From NCBI GenBank assembly GCA_949751835.1, contig CATKHK010000100.1, positions 62,001 through 126,000 of the forward strand: a DNA stretch of 64,000 nt. Reading direction: 5' to 3'. Both the position numbers and the translations under genes were made by a program. The stretch comes from Blepharisma japonicum. Taxonomy: Eukaryota > Ciliophora > Heterotrichea > Heterotrichida > Blepharismidae. The notes under the pieces are model-generated. The model worked only from the letters and a program-made list of their open reading frames with translations. It made no database searches and was not told the origin of the DNA. This document shows, in pieces, positions 44,190 to 54,649 of this stretch (positions within the stretch are counted from its first letter, which is position 1; each line of letters begins with the position of its first letter).

Positions 44190-45222
44190 TTTGCAGTCAT
44201 TTTTTATTTAAGTTGCTAATCTGTTTTCATTTTATAATTATTTTATTCATATATCAGAAATTTGTTAACTTACACTATATTGCAATTAATTTAATAGCTA
44301 GATAAATAAAATTAACTGAGCATTAGCATCATCAGTTCGTAAAATTTATAAATGGAGTTTAAAAAAGAAAGTCAAGCTAAATTGTTAAATTTTCAACTCA
44401 ATTCAACTGATCTTAATAAAAGGTGTTGCGCCTTTGGAGTGCTCACACTTTGTTTTATCCTGGAACTTTGGATTCTGACAATCCAATTACTTTTGCATTA
44501 ATTTATCCTAATAAAAACAGAATTTTCCCTTTCTGTGAATAGTTGCTGCATAAGAAAGAGTTTCTCAATTCGTGTTGCTGAATATCTAAGTTAGTATAAA
44601 AAATCGGATATAATTAAATATGCCTCAAGCTAATTCTTCTTCTATCTGTTTTTGCTTTTTGATTTCTTCCTTTTTAGTTTTTATATTCTGCCTCTTCATA
44701 AACAATAATTTTCTTTTCTTTTAAATTTCTCCTTTCCATCTGTAATCCTCTCCTCTCTTATCATATAAGCCTCTAATAAGCTTTTTCTTCAGAACTCTCG
44801 CAATTATCCTTTTAATTTCATTATTTTATAAAGCCTTTCATAGTTCAAACATAAAAAGTTAGCCGTTTTTATAAAATTAAGCCTTTCAAATCCCATCATC
44901 GCAATTTCAAATAAATCTTCAAATCTCAGCAATTTCCATAATAAGGCAGATATCAGCTTTCTAAAATTATTATTTTGCTTAAAACTTTAGTTCATCAGTA
45001 AATTCTTAACTAAAATTAATTATTTTTTAAAATGATTTATTTACAGCTGATAAAATCGCTGAGACTTATCCAAATTCTTATAGTCAAATATTTCAATTTG
45101 TGTCTTATATCTAATGCAAAATTTTATGCAAAAGTGTGCTTTTTTGCATGTATCTTTCGCAACTCTGCCATATTTTTATGGATAAAACGGCTAAGAGAAA
45201 TCTAGCGATTATAATAAATACA

Positions 45223-45714
45223 ATGAAAATCGTGCTCTTACTCATACTCAGCCTGACTGCGTTTGGAATGAGAAATGATTTGTTCAAGCCTATATTTTTA
45301 CAACAAGATACTGATTCCTCAGATACTGATTCCTCAGATACTGATAGCTCAGATAGTGATAGCTCAGATAGTGATAGCTCAGATACTGATACAGCATCAC
45401 TCTCTGCAAGTGAAATATCTGCACATCTCGAAGAGGTAGCCACAGACATTGCTGAAACAACTGAAGAATTTGTTTCAGATGCTGTCGAGGCAGGACATGT
45501 GATTGAAGAAGAAGTTGAAGGGGCAGTTGAAGAAGTAGTTTCTCACACAGTTGAAGCAGCACATATGGTTAATGGAGCAGTTGAAGGGGCAGTTGAAGAG
45601 GTAGTTGGAGAAGTAGTTTTACATACAACTGAAGCAGCATATATGGTTGAAGAAGCAGTTGAAGAGGCAGTTGATGAAGCAGTTTTACACGTAGAAGAAA
45701 TTACAGCAGAATAA
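45223..45714 (+). CDS. Secreted acidic repeat protein, copy B (163 aa)
   Basis: The signal peptide (MKIVLLLILSLTAFGMRND) is identical to copy A. The repeat has five full DTDSS/DSDSS units followed by DTDTASLSASEIS. The acidic Val/Ala/Glu-rich C-terminal domain keeps the 26-residue repeat (VVSHTVEAAHMVNGAVEG, then VVLHTTEAAYMVEEAVEE). Relative to copy A, the C-terminal end is shortened (no LNTAFIQTVED stretch) but still ends in EITAE. The gene is convergent with the protease gene, with 195 nt between their stops. Function unknown. The secreted acidic character is seen directly; any role with the protease is guesswork. Confidence 0.75.
   Translation: MKIVLLLILSLTAFGMRNDLFKPIFLQQDTDSSDTDSSDTDSSDSDSSDSDSSDTDTASLSASEISAHLEEVATDIAETTEEFVSDAVEAGHVIEEEVEGAVEEVVSHTVEAAHMVNGAVEGAVEEVVGEVVLHTTEAAYMVEEAVEEAVDEAVLHVEEITAE
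45307..45381 (+). repeat. 15-nt tandem repeat encoding DTDSS (five units)
   Basis: Five 15-nt units encoding Asp-Thr-Asp-Ser-Ser or Asp-Ser-Asp-Ser-Ser. There is one unit fewer than in copy A, so the array has changed length since the duplication. Confidence 0.9.
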
Positions 45715-45909
45715 ATGGAAACACCTAGAAGGTAATTAATATAATTTTATTTTATTAATCAATTCCATCACTCTAAATAATAAAAAATTATAAATTATAA
45801 CAATTAATGCTAAAAATATATTAATATTAAAGTAATATAAGATTCTTTTAACCTTAATAAATAATTTATTTCTTATTAATTTTAGTCTTATTTTTGAACT
45901 TTTCGTTAA

Positions 45910-47121
45910 TTAAAAGCTGAGAAATACTAATCCAAGCCCAATCAAAGACAGATAGACTCCACTGTCATCACTCATCTTTGCATTAGAGTAAGCGAAGCCT
46001 AACCTTTGGTTATCCATATCAAAATTAATATAGTATCTCCTAATAAACGAATCTCCCAAAAGCCAATTTTCTTCATCATTTTCGAAAATAATCAATGCAT
46101 ATTTTCCCTTGACTTTATACAGGTAGTCTGTTGGAGCTAATTCCAAGGTAATTCCTGTTGCTTGGAAATAGATACTTGGGAGTTCTGAAGAAACTTTATT
46201 GCAGATGACAGTTCCAGCATCATTCTCATACTTGCATCCAAAAGAGGTAGAACTTGTAAGGTATGCAGTTATCGCAGTCACATCCTTTGTAGGAGCATAT
46301 ATGAAGCTTGTCCCTGTATCAATAATTCCATTAACAGCAATGTCAAGGACTTGTGTTCCTAGCATAGTTTGAGCAAAAGTAATTTCCCAAAAATCAGGAG
46401 GATTTGTATTGATTAGGTTGACATAAGTAAAAGCAGTCTGGTTAGAGTATTTTACGAGATCATACCCATCAATCATAAGGTTTGACTGTGGTGAGCTTCC
46501 TTCATAATTTAAGAAAAATGCAAAAGTCCTACTTTGGATTTTATTTTGGGTTTGTAACACTGTCATTAATGAAGGATATCCTTGCCCCAAATCGTCAAAT
46601 GCAAATCCAATGAGACCATCTGGAATGAACCCATCATCGTCTGTTTCATTGGTTGCCATTAAAAAGGCATATTCGCTAGCACTTAGAACTGTGGAGTCAC
46701 CAATTCCAACGACGTCAGAGACCATTTCTCCTGAAGTTGACCCAATCCCATATTGAATATCCATGGTTTTGCCTAAATCTTTGAAAGTTGAGGACTTGGC
46801 AGGATTATAAGTTTGATCACATTTATGGCATTCTGTGCAGCCTGTTTTGACTACCCACAAGGTAGTGCTACCAGTGTCATATTGGCAGGTGAATTTTTTA
46901 GCTGGAGTGCCAATAGAAATAGTTCCATAATAAATTGTCTAAATAGCAAATACATCGTCTGCATCTTTTAGCATTGAAGAGGTGCCATCTCCTAATAACT
47001 CGTTCTTTTCGATGCTATTTTGGAAATGCTCCCAATGCTCTTCATTCGACTTAAAGTGTGAGTTAAGATCAATCGAAATTGATGCAAAAACTGCTGGGAG
47101 AATAAAATAGAGGAATTGCAT
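45910..47121 (-). CDS. Pepsin-like aspartyl protease, secreted or GPI-anchored (398 aa)
   Basis: The gene is join(45910..46938, 46954..47121) with a 15-nt intron at 46939-46953. The signal peptide is MQFLYFILPAVFASISI. The two catalytic motifs are DTGS (D77, in CQYDTGSTTLWVV) and DTGT (D263, in NGIIDTGTSFIYAP). The flap Tyr is in DIQYGIGSTSGEM, and the C-terminal lobe has NWLLGDSFIRRYYINFD. The first lobe has a C-x2-C-x2-C loop (CTECHKC). The propeptide is short. The C-terminus (VYLSLIGLGLVFLSF) is hydrophobic, suggesting GPI anchoring. Pepsin-family enzymes act in acidic compartments or outside the cell. Only this copy is intact in the window. Confidence 0.93.
46939..46953 (-). other. 15-nt intron of the aspartyl protease gene
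   Basis: On the minus strand the sequence is gtatttgctatttag. It joins DADD to TIYYGTISIG, keeping frame and restoring the catalytic lobe. If retained, it puts TAG in frame just before the active site. Confidence 0.92.
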
Positions 47122-48509
47122 TTTATTATGGCGAAATTTAAGACTTAATGAAATGGTGATGAAAATGACGATAAAAGCCTAAAAAATTTAAAGAGAAGAA
47201 AAATTGCTATAAATAGGATAGGAGATGCAACGTTGAATAAGCAAAAACGTAAAGAAAAGATAAGAAAAGAGAGAAGAGAAAAATTGATATTATTTTAGAA
47301 AAACGTTATAATGCAGATTTTGAGTTTCAACTAAATTTGGAAAATATGCTTGAAAGTAATAGAATGAAAAAATAAGGATAAAATAAGTTCTGGTTCATTT
47401 GCAAACATAATTGAAGGCTTTCAAGCCATTTTCGATATTTTTATATTTGGATAATTTTATTCACCATTTATTCAAGGCCCGAAAAATAATTTAAAGATTG
47501 ATTTTGAGGGATTATTATTTATTTGTCAATTTGAAATAAGACTAAAACAATATTGCTATGAATTGCAAAAATTTCTTGGTTTTTTGTAATAAAATATCAA
47601 TTTGAAGCACAAAGACAATTAGATAGCATTTGATTAAAATAGATATTAAGGCTTTAACTATAATTAAAATAAATATAATGAGAAGCAAAAGAAAAGTAAA
47701 ATAAAAAGGCTAATATAAAGACTTTAGTTTTTTCCTGATGTCGTCACTTTTCATATAAAAAATATGAGCTCCAATGGATTAAACTGCAAAGAACAAGAAT
47801 ACCCAAGAAAGATTGAGAATAAAAATGCATTCCGTAGTAATTTCTAATAAATGCAATATTAAAATTACAAAATAATTAAACATTTTCCATATTTTTTATT
47901 AGAAGCTGCCTGAGCGCAATGTCAAATAGATAATAGCTTAAAGCATTGTCTGCATTAGTTTATTAATCAATCATAATAGAATTTAAGGAGGCAATATCAG
48001 TATTTTCATTTGGTCTTGAATTAAGTAAGAAAGTCAATATGAGTAGTGAAGCAACAATAACAAAAATGTCACTGCTAGCTGATTAATAATCCCAATGCTT
48101 TAAATATAAATTTATGAAAAGAGTTTCGATCGGTTTGTAGCTATTCTATGTAATCTGTATGAGAATCTTCAGATTTCTTTACTATTTGGAAATAGGAAAT
48201 GCCTCTATTAATTTTCTGGTGTCTTTAATATTTCTCTCTTTACTTTCAGTGCCATCATATAAATAATTTTTAAATGTGAGAAAGATACTTGTTTTGTATT
48301 AGCATTCTTTTATTTATTGAAATTAAAAGATTTTTTGAACAATTGGGAATTTATCTTTTGGAGAGTTTTGATATTAATTCCTGCAGAGCATCATGTTAAA
48401 ATTCTATATAATGAACAGTTTTCTGCAAAATTAAAATTTTAAGTTGATTTCTTTGTAAAACTAAACTTTATTAATTGTAACAACTACTTCAAGTTCAAGT
48501 TTTATATAT
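47122..48509. other. Long noncoding or fully decayed stretch
   Basis: About 1.4 kb of AT-rich DNA upstream of the protease gene. I see no conserved coding frame even with TGA as Trp, no RNA gene and no clear repeat of the other segments. It may hold old, unrecognisable remnants. Confidence 0.4.
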
Positions 48510-49000
48510 CTTCATTGAAGGCTATTTCCATCTTTTTAAAAGCTGTAAACCTATCTTAACTTGCTTTTCCTTAATCTGATTTCCATTCCATACCTCTAAA
48601 TTTTCAGTTTACAAAATAAAACCACAATTATAAAGCTCAATTATCTTTTTGCAGTCTTATATAGGCAATACAGTATGACCGCACCAAAAGAAAATAATTT
48701 ATATCCAAAGCAGTCAATAGCTTTATTATAAGCGGTACAATTCTTATTTGCAGAAGCTGAAAAGTAGATGCGGATATACAATTCTTCATTGGGAGTAGTT
48801 TCATTGAAATTCAATTTAATTTAATTTTCCAACTTCCTGGCATACCTGGTCGTCCCTCTATCATTTTCAATTTTAAATGAATTATAGATACACTCATATG
48901 ATAATCTTTAAGAGTCCGAGCATTCTCTAAATTTATACCAGCAAGTGCTAGATGCAGGGCTCCAGCTTTTTCTCCAAATTTTTCAATTATCAGGCGCTTT
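48510..49000 (-). pseudogene. Decayed ubiquitin-like/Cys-rich family gene (locus 2)
   Basis: The minus strand keeps a ubiquitin-like end (LAGINLENARTLKDYHMS, then LKLKMIEGRPGMP), matching the intact genes' ...LRLRGG and PGMP joint. Scattered pieces of the Cys-rich domain follow toward 48,520. Many substitutions and frame breaks separate the pieces, and no long frame remains. It is the most decayed recognisable member of the family here and lies directly next to the intact locus 3. Confidence 0.65.
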
Positions 49001-49175
49001 AATTATAAAATTGAAGATTCATAAAGGACATCTAAAGTAATTATCCTTCCATACTTAAGTTCTAGTATGGATCTAAAAATTGCCTACGTCATGATTCCTA
49101 TAATAAAACTATATAAATTAAAGATTTTTGAGTGGCGATTTATTTTAAAAAAATTAAATCGTTGTTTTCAAAACA

Positions 49176-50066
49176 TTAGTCATAATGCCATACTTGAAAT
49201 CTTAAATCTCTCCATATAATGTTATCTCCATCTTTAAAAGTTGTAAAAACGTCATCACGAGCTCGTCCTTCGCCTTGAATTTTTTCTAAATCTTCTTTCA
49301 CACCAACAAATTTTCATTTCACACCATAAAACCCACAATTTTCTGAAATAATATTCTTTTTGCAATCTTTCATAGGGCACTGAGCAATAAATTTACTCAT
49401 AGTAAACAATCCTACTCCATGGCAACTAATAACTTCTCGATTATAAGCTCTGCAATTCTCATTTGTGCATCGACCTAAAAAGCAGATGCCTTTAGAGACT
49501 CTTCTCCACTCAGGAGCAAATACACTGAATTCAAGTTCTATTTGGTTTGTCAACTTATTAAAATTTATTGGTAACGTACCCGGTCCTCCTCCTCCTGGCG
49601 CAGACTCAGCCAACTCAAGTCAAGAGCTATTTTTAATACCATAAGATTTAAGAGTTCTTTCATCCTCTTTTATATATTCGCTATTAGAAAATAATCTCTG
49701 CTCTCTCAATGGAATGAAAAATTTATCACGTAAAATCTTCTTTAGATCTCCGATGGTCATTTCATCCGAGATCTCTATTGTTATTGTTTCTTCTTCATAT
49801 TTAACCAAAAAACGAATAGGTTGTGCCCCAGCAAAAATAGCTGGCGATTCATACTCTTTTTCTACAAGTTGTAGAGGCTCTAGTAAATCCATCTCGATTG
49901 TATTATATTCCCATACTTCCTTACCTTGGTAGTAATAAGCTTGACGAGATGATACGATACCAGATATTTCTTCAACCATGCCTTTTATAGAGTCGACTGA
50001 GCCATATGTTTCCGAAACATTGATGACATAATCATCATAAATCGATGAAATGCAAAGCATTTCCAT
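49176..50066 (-). CDS. Double ubiquitin-like/Cys-rich protein, locus 3 (296 aa)
   Basis: Two TGA-Trp codons join the frame from ATG 50066 to TAA 49176. Residues 1-70 are a weak ubiquitin-like domain (SIYDDYVINVSETYGSVDSI). About 80-155 are a second one (TIGDLKKILRDKFFIPLREQ) whose end has lost the LRLRGG and reads ELAESAPGGGG. The C-terminal domain has paired cysteines (GICFLGRCTNENCRAYN, then QCPMKDCKKNI and ENCGFYGVKW) and a conserved tail (FTTFKDGDNIIWRDLRFQVW). Similar Cys-rich domains occur with ubiquitin in protists and fungi; their function is not settled. It is intact but appears less ubiquitin-like than locus 6. Confidence 0.75.
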
Positions 50067-50799
50067 TTCTATAATTATTAGCTAAATATGAAATCGCTAA
50101 AAAAAGATCTATTTGACCTAATATGAAATACTAATCTGAGTAACAATATCAATTTATTCATAATTAGGTTTATGCTTTCTATTTTTATAATCATTTGAAG
50201 CCTATATAAAAACCATCTCAAACATCATTAATGTGATAGAATTTTTTATTTAATATATGAAATAAATTATTCTGATGAGGATTAAGAGTTAAATAAAATT
50301 TATTCCAAGTCTTTATGCTTTTATTTTCGATCCTATAAATTAATCCTTAATATCCTCTATCACCATTTTTCTTCTCTCTACAAAAATATCAGGAATTGAT
50401 AGTCTATCATCAACTGAATAGGATAAAGTTATCGGTTTCTCTTTTTAGAATTCAAAAGACTGTTATATATTATAGGACTGCGATAATAATTGCTAAGAAT
50501 TTCCTTTATAAGCTTTTATTTTAATAAGTTTTTCTTTACTCTGAAACAACTTGATCGCTTTATGGTATTGTTAATAAGAAAGCATATCTAATAATCCTCT
50601 TTGAAGGTTTTATTAAGAAGAAGTAAATTGAGCCAAAGGCTTAAAATTAAATTTAGATAATAATTTAATACCAAAAGCTAGCAAGAAATAGCCACAGAAA
50701 TGCTTTGAGTCTGCTTTAAAATTGATTATAAGCTTATTGTGCTTGTTTACTGTATTAAAACTCATGCTTGATGAGTAGCAGTAAAAAAGTATATCCTGT
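50067..50799. other. Spacer of tandem unit 1
   Basis: About 730 nt, similar to the corresponding spacers of units 2 and 3 (shared text such as tttatgctttctatttttataatcat). It likely holds the promoter of the ubiquitin-like gene. No coding frame was seen. Confidence 0.5.
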
Positions 50800-51240
50800 T
50801 GTATAGAATGACTGCAAACCGATGTAACTCATTCAATAAGTTTATATTAAAGAATTTGAATTTATTACACATTATCACCTAGGCTTCCTGACTTTAAGTT
50901 TTGGCATAATAGGAGCTGCTTTATCTGCTCAGCTGAAACTTATATATACCCAGCCAAGAACTTATTGAAAAATTCTCATATTACTGATTTAGATTGTGTC
51001 ACAGACTGAGGAACCCCTCAGGTCATACTTTTAGTGCTGGCTGCGTTCTATTTTATATTGGGCCGATCGGATTAATTCCTCTAAAAGAAAACTATGAAAA
51101 ATATGCCTAATTATTTTTTGCTGCTTTTATTACAGGATTTAATAGCAATTATTTTGGGTGCATTTTAATACCAAAGTCGTGCTTGGGTATTCTTATTCTT
51201 TGCTATTTATATTCTCTCGTGGCGTATCCTTATTTAAGAC
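50800..51240 (+). pseudogene. Truncated PAP2 phosphatase copy (unit 1)
   Basis: It matches the intact PAP2 gene at 57295-58434 over its first half, including the text for the PSGH motif, but with frame breaks and missing blocks. Similarity stops near 51,235 just after the position of the third catalytic motif, so the C-terminal half is absent. The unit 2 copy ends at the same place. Confidence 0.8.
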
Positions 51241-51777
51241 ACGAGAAAAAAAATCAAAGAAGGAGAAGTACACTCTTTGATTTTTGTTGAATCCTACAGC
51301 ATACTTCTCTATGCTTCTAGTGGTCTATGGTCATGTGGTTCAACTCTTTTATTATCAGGAATTATATTTATTTCAAGAGCGAGTCATGGCCAAACCTCCT
51401 CAAGCTCAGAGTTTCTGCAGTTACTACCTGTGTGTGAACTGTGCTCTATTGATTTACTTACAATTAGAAACTCATATAATTTTCAATTTCTTATAAATTC
51501 CAATGCTACAGCTTTATTAATTTAATAACACTGAAAAATATGCAAATATCAAATAAGTAGCTATATTCTTAATTTTAGCACATGATACAATTGCTTTCAA
51601 ATGATAAGATAAATAAAGCATGGATTTGGATTTAAAAGAAAAGGTGTTCAAAAAGCTCCATTCCTCAAAATCATTCGTAAATTTAATTCACATAGATTCC
51701 AGAGGTCTATATATAAAATAGATTATCGTTCACATGCAAAATAATACTTATTTTTATTAATTTTCGCTTTCCTCATT
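51241..51777. other. Spacer with overlapping short frames
   Basis: Between units 1 and 2. Bases 51,277-51,525 are less AT-rich and open in two frames, one giving hydrophobic residues (SILLYASSGLWSCGSTLLL). Neither has a good start or a recognised domain, so it is probably a remnant of some membrane-protein gene, or chance. Confidence 0.3.
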
Positions 51778-51845
51778 CTATATAAATTAAAGATTTTTTA
51801 GTGGTGATTTATTTTTAAAAAAATTAAATCGTTGTTTTCAAAACA

Positions 51846-52745
51846 TTAGTCATAACGCCATACTTGAAATCTTAAATCTCTTCATATGATGTTATCTCCA
51901 TCTTTAAAAGTTGTAAAAGCGCCATCACGAGCTCGTCCTTCGCCTTTAAATTCATCTTCATTTTCTGTCAAACCATTAAATTTTCAGTTCGCGCCATAAA
52001 ATCCACAATTTTCTGGAATAATCTTCTTTTTGCAATCTTCCATAGGGCAGCGAGCAATAAATTTACTCATAACAATCACTCCTTCTTTACAGCTACTAAC
52101 AACTTCCTGATTATAAGCTCTACAGTTCTCATTTGTGCATCGACCAAAAAAGCAGATGCCTTTAGAGATATTTCTCCATTGGGGAGCAGTTCTCCTAAAT
52201 TCAATTTTTATTTCTATTTGGTTTTTCAAGTCATTAAACTTTATTGGTAAAATATTATACGTACCCGCTATTCCCCCTCGCATTCTCTTAGCCAATTGAA
52301 GTTTATAGTTATTTTGAATACCATAAGATTTAAGAGTTCTTTCATCTCTTATTAATTCGCCCGCATATAATAATATCTGCTCTCGTAATGGCATGAAAAC
52401 TTTATCACGTAAAATCTTCTTTAGATCTCCAATTGTCATTTCATCCGAGACATTTATTTTTAGTTTTTTGCCTTCAGTTTCAACAAAAATATTAAAAAAT
52501 TGTGCCCCAGCAAAAAATACTGGCAATTCATACTCTTTTTCTACAAGCTGAAGAGGCTCTAGTAAATCCATCTCTATTGCATTATATTCCCACACTTCCT
52601 TACCTTGGTAGTAATAAGCTTGCCGAGATGATGCGATACCAGATATTTCCTCAACCATGCCTTTTATAGAGTCGACTGAGCCAGATGTTTCCGGAACATT
52701 GATGACATAATCATCATAAATCGATGTAATGCAAAGCATTGCCAT
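51846..52745 (-). CDS. Double ubiquitin-like/Cys-rich protein, locus 4 (299 aa)
   Basis: Closely related to locus 3, with a frame from ATG 52745 through two TGA-Trp to TAA 51846. The second ubiquitin-like domain keeps IFVETEGKKLKINVSDEMT and the hydrophobic core, and ends LQLAKRMRGGIAG, so an RGG is retained although LRLRGG is lost. The Cys-rich domain reads GICFFGRCTNENCRAYN, then RCPMEDCKKKIIPENCGFY, and the tail FTTFKDGDNIIW. The first ubiquitin-like domain (YDDYVINVPETSGSVDSI) is diverged. All family members read on the minus strand. Function unknown; modification or proteasome-linked roles are inference from the fold. Confidence 0.75.
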
Positions 52746-53494
52746 TTCTATAATTATTAGCTAAATATGAAGAAAAAAAAGATCTATTAGACCTAATATA
52801 AAAAACTAATCTGAGTAACGATATCAAATTATTCATAATTATAATTAGGTTTATGCTTTCTATTTTTATAATCATTTGAAGCCTATGCCTATAAAAATTA
52901 CTTCAAACATCACTATATGTGATAGAAATTTTTATGTAATATATAAAATACACTAAAGATTAAGAATTTTCGAGTTATAAAATTATTCCCAGTCTTTATG
53001 CTTTTATTTTCGCTTATATAAATTAATCCTTAATATCCTCTATCACCATTTTTCTTCTTTCTACAAAAATATTAGGAATTGATAGCACTATCATCAACTG
53101 AATAGGATAAATGTTTTCGATTTCTCTTTTTAAAATCCAAAAAAAAAGATACTATAAGACAGCGCTAATAATTGCTTAGAATTTCCTTTATAAGCATTTA
53201 GCTAAATGAGTTTTTCTTTACTCTGAAACAACTTGAATCCTTTATGAGATTTTGAATAAGAAAGCATATCTAATAATCCTCTTTGAGAGTTTTATTTAAA
53301 AGAAGTAAATTGAACCAAACGCTTAAAATTAAATTTAAATAATTATTTAATACCAAAAGTTAGCAAAAAATAGCCACAGCAGCGCTTAAAGTCTGCCTTC
53401 AAATTGATTATAAGCTTATTTGTACTCATTTAATGTTTTAAAAATCATGCTTGATGAACAGCGGTAAAAAAGTATTCTTACAAATAATCACCCA
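52746..53494. other. Spacer of tandem unit 2
   Basis: About 750 nt, matching the unit 1 and unit 3 spacers in patches. It presumably contains the ubiquitin-like gene's promoter. Nothing coding was seen. Confidence 0.5.
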
Positions 53495-53950
53495 AGAGCA
53501 GTTTGAAAACTCCAGCGCAGACTATATAGAATGACTGAAAACCGATGTAATTCTTTCAGTGAATTCATATTTAAAGCATTTGATCGCCTAGGCTTTCTGA
53601 CTTTAAGCCTTGGCATAATAGGAGCTGCTTTATCTGCTCTGCTGAAACTTATATAAGCCCAGCTAAGACCTTATTGAAATATTCTCATATTACTGACTTA
53701 GATTGTGCCACAGACTGAGGAGCCCCCTCAGGCCATGCCTTGAGTGCTGGCTGCGTTCTATTTTATATTGGGCCGATCTGGATTAATTCCTCTAAAAGAA
53801 AACTATGAAAAATATGTCTAATTATTTTTGCTGTTTCATTACAGGATATAATAGAAATTATTTAGAGGCACATTTTTATTCCCAAGTCATGCTTGGACAT
53901 TCTTATTCTTTGCTATTTATATTCTAATGTGGCATATCCTTATTTATGTG
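53495..53950 (+). pseudogene. Truncated PAP2 phosphatase copy (unit 2)
   Basis: It matches the intact gene from the codons for EQLEDSSADYIEW onward, lacks about 70 nt in the first third, has frame breaks, and ends near 53,950 at the same position as the unit 1 copy. It has no C-terminal half. Confidence 0.8.
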
Positions 53951-54015
53951 GGAGTAAATAAAAAACTTTCTGAAAACATAAAATTTTTATTTCCTTCAAA
54001 AGAATCAAGCTTAAT

Positions 54016-54144
54016 TTATTGATTTTCTATCACTTCGTCGACGAAATCCAATTCTGAAGTCGAGGGGCTATCTAATTGAATCCATGACGAGCCTGGTGTG
54101 TGATAGGTAAGGTATCATGAAGCAGGAACAGAAGCAGAGGTCAT
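54016..54144 (-). pseudogene. Short orphan coding-like fragment (42 aa)
   Basis: A minus-strand frame from ATG 54144 to TAA 54016 reads MTSASVPASWYLTYHTPGSS and continues acidic (SELDFVDEVIENQ), with one TGA-Trp and one TGG-Trp. The composition looks like a true protein C-terminus. It has no family match that I recognise, and a TAA lies just upstream in frame. It is probably the 3' end of a lost gene; a small gene is possible. Confidence 0.35.
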
Positions 54145-54175
54145 CAATGATGCAGATATTTAGGATCTACAAATA

Positions 54176-54590
54176 TTAAGGTTTGTAATTAATCACTTCA
54201 AATCTTAATTCTCTCCACAGGGTGTTTTCTCCATCTTTAAAAGTTGTAAACGTAGAATGTCCCGACTTTCCTTGGCCTTCTTTTCATTCTCTCTTGTTTG
54301 TTCTGCCTCTAAATTTTCAGACCGCAAGATAAAACCCGCAATTATCAGGCTCAATTTCTTGCTTGCAATTCTCCATAGGGCAGCATGGCTCTATCGCACC
54401 CAAAGAAAATACTCCATATCCTAGGCAAGAAACAACAGAGCTATTATAAGCTGCACAATTCCTATTTTTGCATAAGCCAATAAAGCAGATGCCTGGATAG
54501 ACAGTTCTTCATAGAGGAGCAGAACTACTAAAATTCAATTCAATTTTATTTCCTGTTTGAAAGGAATTTTTTCCCTTTCTAATTTCAGAA
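54176..54590 (-). pseudogene. Ubiquitin-like/Cys-rich family, Cys-domain fragment (locus 5)
   Basis: The minus strand encodes an uninterrupted Cys-rich domain and tail ([53 protein letters not shown]) ending at TAA 54176, with three TGA-Trp. Upstream of it a TAG appears and the ubiquitin-like part is gone. It is therefore a 5'-truncated copy whose remaining domain is surprisingly clean, so the loss may be recent or the fragment may still be expressed. Confidence 0.7.
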
Positions 54591-54649
54591 GCCTATTGAT
54601 TTATTGAAATATTCAGAAATTTCAAATCTTCTTTATTTGTTTCCATAGC

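Larger units (their letters stand above)
44190..46036 (+). repeat. Segmental repeat copy B
   Basis: Copy B shares its left part (from about 44,190) with copy C only and its middle (from about 44,630) with A and C. Its right end continues into the complete protease gene. Within the left part, 44,444-44,542 keeps a short open frame (LFYPGTLDSDNPITFALIYP) that is also open in copy C, a likely gene remnant. The acidic-protein gene is at 45223-45714. Confidence 0.85.
49109..51240. repeat. Tandem unit 1 (ubiquitin-like gene plus truncated PAP2 copy)
   Basis: The unit starts at the shared text ctatataaattaaagattttt and contains the minus-strand ubiquitin-like gene, a spacer of about 700 nt with similarity to the other units, and a plus-strand PAP2 remnant. 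Units 2 (51,778-53,950) and 3 (from 55,449) have the same order. Similarity extends through noncoding parts, so these are true segmental duplicates. Confidence 0.8.
51778..53950. repeat. Tandem unit 2 (ubiquitin-like gene plus truncated PAP2 copy)
   Basis: Same order as unit 1: minus-strand ubiquitin-like gene, about 700-nt spacer, plus-strand PAP2 remnant cut at the same point. Units 1 and 2 are more alike in this truncation than either is to unit 3, so they probably descend from a single truncated unit. Confidence 0.8.

Noticed and set aside
45111-45562. Two minus-strand frames over copy B of the acidic gene
   Set aside because: Same artefact of the 15-nt repeat and the GAA/GTT-rich helix region.
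51277-51525. Overlapping hydrophobic frames
   Set aside because: No ATG in the better frame, and two frames are open at once, so coding status is undecided; noted as spacer.
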